Assembly: GCA_021780435.1 (NCBI GenBank)
Contig: JAJXYV010000200.1
Span: 35,192 to 99,191 of the forward strand
Direction: 5' to 3'
DNA: 64,000 nt
Source: Pseudomonadota bacterium
Lineage (GTDB): Bacteria > Pseudomonadota > Alphaproteobacteria > Rhizobiales > Beijerinckiaceae
The first letter of the stretch is position 1. Every line of letters starts with the position of its first letter. A program made the translations under genes and the position numbers. The notes beneath the pieces were generated by a model, which had not been told where the DNA came from, did not search any database, and worked only from the letters and a program-made list of their open reading frames with translations. Shown here piece after piece: positions 62,048-64,000 of the stretch.

Positions 62048-63408
62048 AAAAATATGCTCCGCAGAGTTTCCGTTCGAGGCTTATGCTCGGCGCGATCGTG
62101 TGGGTGAGCGTGGCTCTTTCCCTAGGCTATCTCGCGCTTTCGACTCTCTTGCGGCAGGAAGCTGATTTCATTTTCCGCGGAGAGTTGCAAGAGCATCTTC
62201 TGGAACTCGCTGGAATTGTCGGCAGCGAAGGACCCACGGGCGTCGTTCTGCTTCAACCTCTGAGCGACGCCCGGTTTTTAAGCGAGAATTCCGGATATTA
62301 TTACCAGGCCGAGCGTTCGGACGGCGCGCTACTGCGCTCGCCCTCGCTCGGCGGCGCAAGACTTGCTTTCAAAAATGACCCGTTGCCTGAAGGAGCCGAG
62401 CGCGAGTCCACAATTCCGGGTCCCAACGGCGATGTGCTTTTCATTGAACGAAGCGCCCGGCCACCGGGTTCACCTGATTTGCTTCGCATCGGGGTCGGCA
62501 TCGATAAGAGCAATGTGGACTATGTCGCATCGAACTTCGACCGTATCATCGGCCAAGCCCTTTTCGTCGTGGGCGGCGGGCTCCTCCTCGCTGTTTTGGC
62601 GCAATTGCAGTATGGTTTCCGTTTTGTTGGTCGCCTGCGAAAATCGCTGGCGCAGGTCCGCGCCGGCGAAGCCAGCCGTCTTCCGGAAAGTGTGCCGACG
62701 GAACTGACGCCGTTAGTTCGAGATTTCAATGCGCTGATCGAAGCCAATGAAGAAATTGTTCGCCGCGCCCGGTTGGAGGCAGGCAATTTGGCCCATGTCC
62801 TGAAGACCCCGCTGGCTATCCTGATGGATGAGGCCATGCGGCTCGATTCCACAGGACATCGCAGCGAGGGGCAGAGGGTTTCCCTGCAATGCGAGAGGAT
62901 GCGGCGGGCGATCAATTATCAATTTGCCCGGGTTCGCGCCGCAGTTTATCCGCGCGGACGCCGCGCTGCGACGTCAATCGGTCCAGTGATCCGTTCAGAT
63001 GTTTCGGCATTGTCGCGGCTCTATGCATCGCGGAATTTATCCTTCGAGATTCAGGAATCTGCCTTGGAGGCGGTTATTTCCTGCGAGGCCGAGGATTTCG
63101 AGGAGATGTTCGCCAATCTCGTTGACAATGCCGCCAAGTGGGCTGTCCGCCTCATTCGGATCAGCGCGACAATGGACAAGAAATCGCTTTGTCTGCGGGT
63201 GGAAGATGACGGGCCGGGCATGCCGAAAGAGGTGCGGGATCGGGTCTTTGATGTAGGGGAGCGACTCGATGAACGCATCGAGGGCTGCGGCTTGGGCCTG
63301 GCGATCGTGCGCGACCTCTCCACCCTTTATGGGGGTAAGGCCTGGATTGAGGACTCGCCGCTCGGCGGCGCGGCGGCTTGTCTCGAGCTTCCCCTGGTTC
63401 AGCGATAG
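62044..63408 (+). CDS. Sensor histidine kinase
   Basis: The 454-residue kinase has a membrane helix near residues 14-35, a periplasmic sensor of about 130 residues (including FLSENSGYYYQAERSDGALLRSPSL), a second helix (170-190) and a HAMP-like segment. The H-box is NLAHVLKTPLAIL (His251). The N-box is FANLVDNAAKWA, G1 is VEDDGPGMP and G2 is GCGLGLAIVRDL. The type is close to PhoQ/FeuQ. It presumably phosphorylates the regulator encoded just upstream. The start is GTG within the regulator stop. Confidence 0.9.
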   Translation: MKKYAPQSFRSRLMLGAIVWVSVALSLGYLALSTLLRQEADFIFRGELQEHLLELAGIVGSEGPTGVVLLQPLSDARFLSENSGYYYQAERSDGALLRSPSLGGARLAFKNDPLPEGAERESTIPGPNGDVLFIERSARPPGSPDLLRIGVGIDKSNVDYVASNFDRIIGQALFVVGGGLLLAVLAQLQYGFRFVGRLRKSLAQVRAGEASRLPESVPTELTPLVRDFNALIEANEEIVRRARLEAGNLAHVLKTPLAILMDEAMRLDSTGHRSEGQRVSLQCERMRRAINYQFARVRAAVYPRGRRAATSIGPVIRSDVSALSRLYASRNLSFEIQESALEAVISCEAEDFEEMFANLVDNAAKWAVRLIRISATMDKKSLCLRVEDDGPGMPKEVRDRVFDVGERLDERIEGCGLGLAIVRDLSTLYGGKAWIEDSPLGGAAACLELPLVQR

Positions 63409-63873
63409 CGATTTGCCGCCAGGGATCTCATCCTGAATGGCGCGACAAGGATGCGTCAATTTCCACCCAGACGGGCTCAGGCTGAACCATCGAGTTCTTT
63501 GATCGTCCTTGGCTCAATTGCGCCCTGACGCCGCACCCCGGTCACACTCCTGAACCCGCCATTCGTCCGAAGACCGGATTCCGCCCGACTGGGACCAACG
63601 CAGCACTTTAGACGCGGCAGGTTTCACGCCTCGTCCGTCCCGGCGCGCGACCACAACACCGATCCGCCAGGACGACGTCGTCTCGCGCCGCTCCGCCCGC
63701 CCGGCGAAACTCAAGCGCGAACTCTCGCAGGGAAAGGCCGCCACAGAAGAGGAGGCAGCCCCCTCCTGGCGCAACGGCTTTAGGCGCGCTATCGGCGGCG
63801 GTAAGACCTGCTCTATGGTCGCCACACATTTCCGAACCCGGAAACACAAAAACGAATAAAGAATTGATTTTGT
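63409..63873. other. Intergenic stretch before tRNA-Glu
   Basis: About 465 bases without a recognisable gene. The minus-strand ORF listed there has no domain. No terminator was identified with confidence. Confidence 0.45.
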
Positions 63874-63949
63874 TGGCGCGCCCAAGGGGAATCGAACCCC
63901 TGTTTTCGCCGTGAAAGGGCGACGTCCTAGACCGCTAGACGATGGGCGC
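63874..63949 (-). tRNA. tRNA-Glu (TTC)
   Basis: Read on the minus strand the gene starts GCGCCCATCGTCTAGCGGTC. The anticodon stem-loop is TCGCC-CTTTCAC-GGCGA with anticodon TTC, the T arm holds GGTTCGATTCC, and the acceptor end is TGGGCGCG followed by an encoded CCA. All four stems pair. Confidence 0.96.
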
Positions 63950-64000
63950 GGGCGCGAAGCAGCAGGGCTGTTCGCGAAGTGGGGCGACGTATAAACGCGC

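Noticed and set aside
63514-63885. 123-residue ORF next to tRNA-Glu
   Set aside because: No domain and it runs into the tRNA gene.
1-64000. CRISPR arrays
   Set aside because: No regularly spaced repeats of suitable length and no cas genes were seen.

Overview
The window is high-GC chromosomal DNA from an alphaproteobacterium, most likely of the order Hyphomicrobiales (Rhizobiales). The core genes (tgt-holB-tmk-dacC-rlpA and lptF-lptG-lptD-surA-pdxA-rsmA) and the style of the mobile element point there. Genus cannot be fixed from sequence alone.

Bases 1 to about 32,665 are the right-hand part of an integrative and conjugative element (ICE) of the Mesorhizobium ICEMlSym-R7A type, inserted at the 3' end of guaA. 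From left to right it holds: a 5'-truncated Toprim gene behind a palindromic junction; DUF2493 and DUF736 genes that share an unusual hairpin leader; small cargo genes (flavin reductase, membrane protein, cupin); and the excision-control module qseC-like, qseM-like (DUF2285), fseA-like (DUF6499/DUF2285, split by a +1 frameshift at a run of six G) and rdfS-like. Then come repA with iteron-like repeats, parA, and traF, lytic transglycosylase, relaxase, traG and copG. The mating-pair genes follow as trbB-C-D-E-J-K-L-F-G-I plus DUF2274. A LysR regulator, a LuxI/LuxR quorum-sensing pair with a clear lux box, and a molybdate-type cargo operon (ModE-like regulator, MOT1-like transporter, TauE/SafE permease) complete the body. 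An AlpA-like protein and a tyrosine integrase sit beside guaA, with repeated ACCGTCA arm-type motifs in between. The likely logic is that cell density acts through TraR/TraI to raise FseA, FseA raises RdfS, and the element then excises and transfers.

Bases 32,666 to 56,900 are ordinary chromosome. They hold guaA, a glycosyltransferase, queuosine tRNA modification (tgt), DNA polymerase III accessory subunits (holB, holC), tmk, a D,D-carboxypeptidase, rlpA and pepA. The LPS export genes lptF/G/D form a tight cluster with a SurA-like chaperone, pdxA and rsmA. Envelope proteins, a polyprenyl-phosphate sugar transferase and a TrpB2-type tryptophan synthase beta chain follow.

From 56,900 to the end there is a decayed IS3-family element. 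Next to it is a tightly coupled cassette of an unrecognised P-loop NTPase, an alpha/beta hydrolase and an MFS transporter, followed by an OmpR-family response regulator and a histidine kinase. The promoter region in front of the cassette carries TTTCAGG three times at an exact 11-bp period, as expected of an OmpR-family binding site. This looks like a self-contained regulated system of unknown purpose. The window closes with a tRNA-Glu(TTC) gene.
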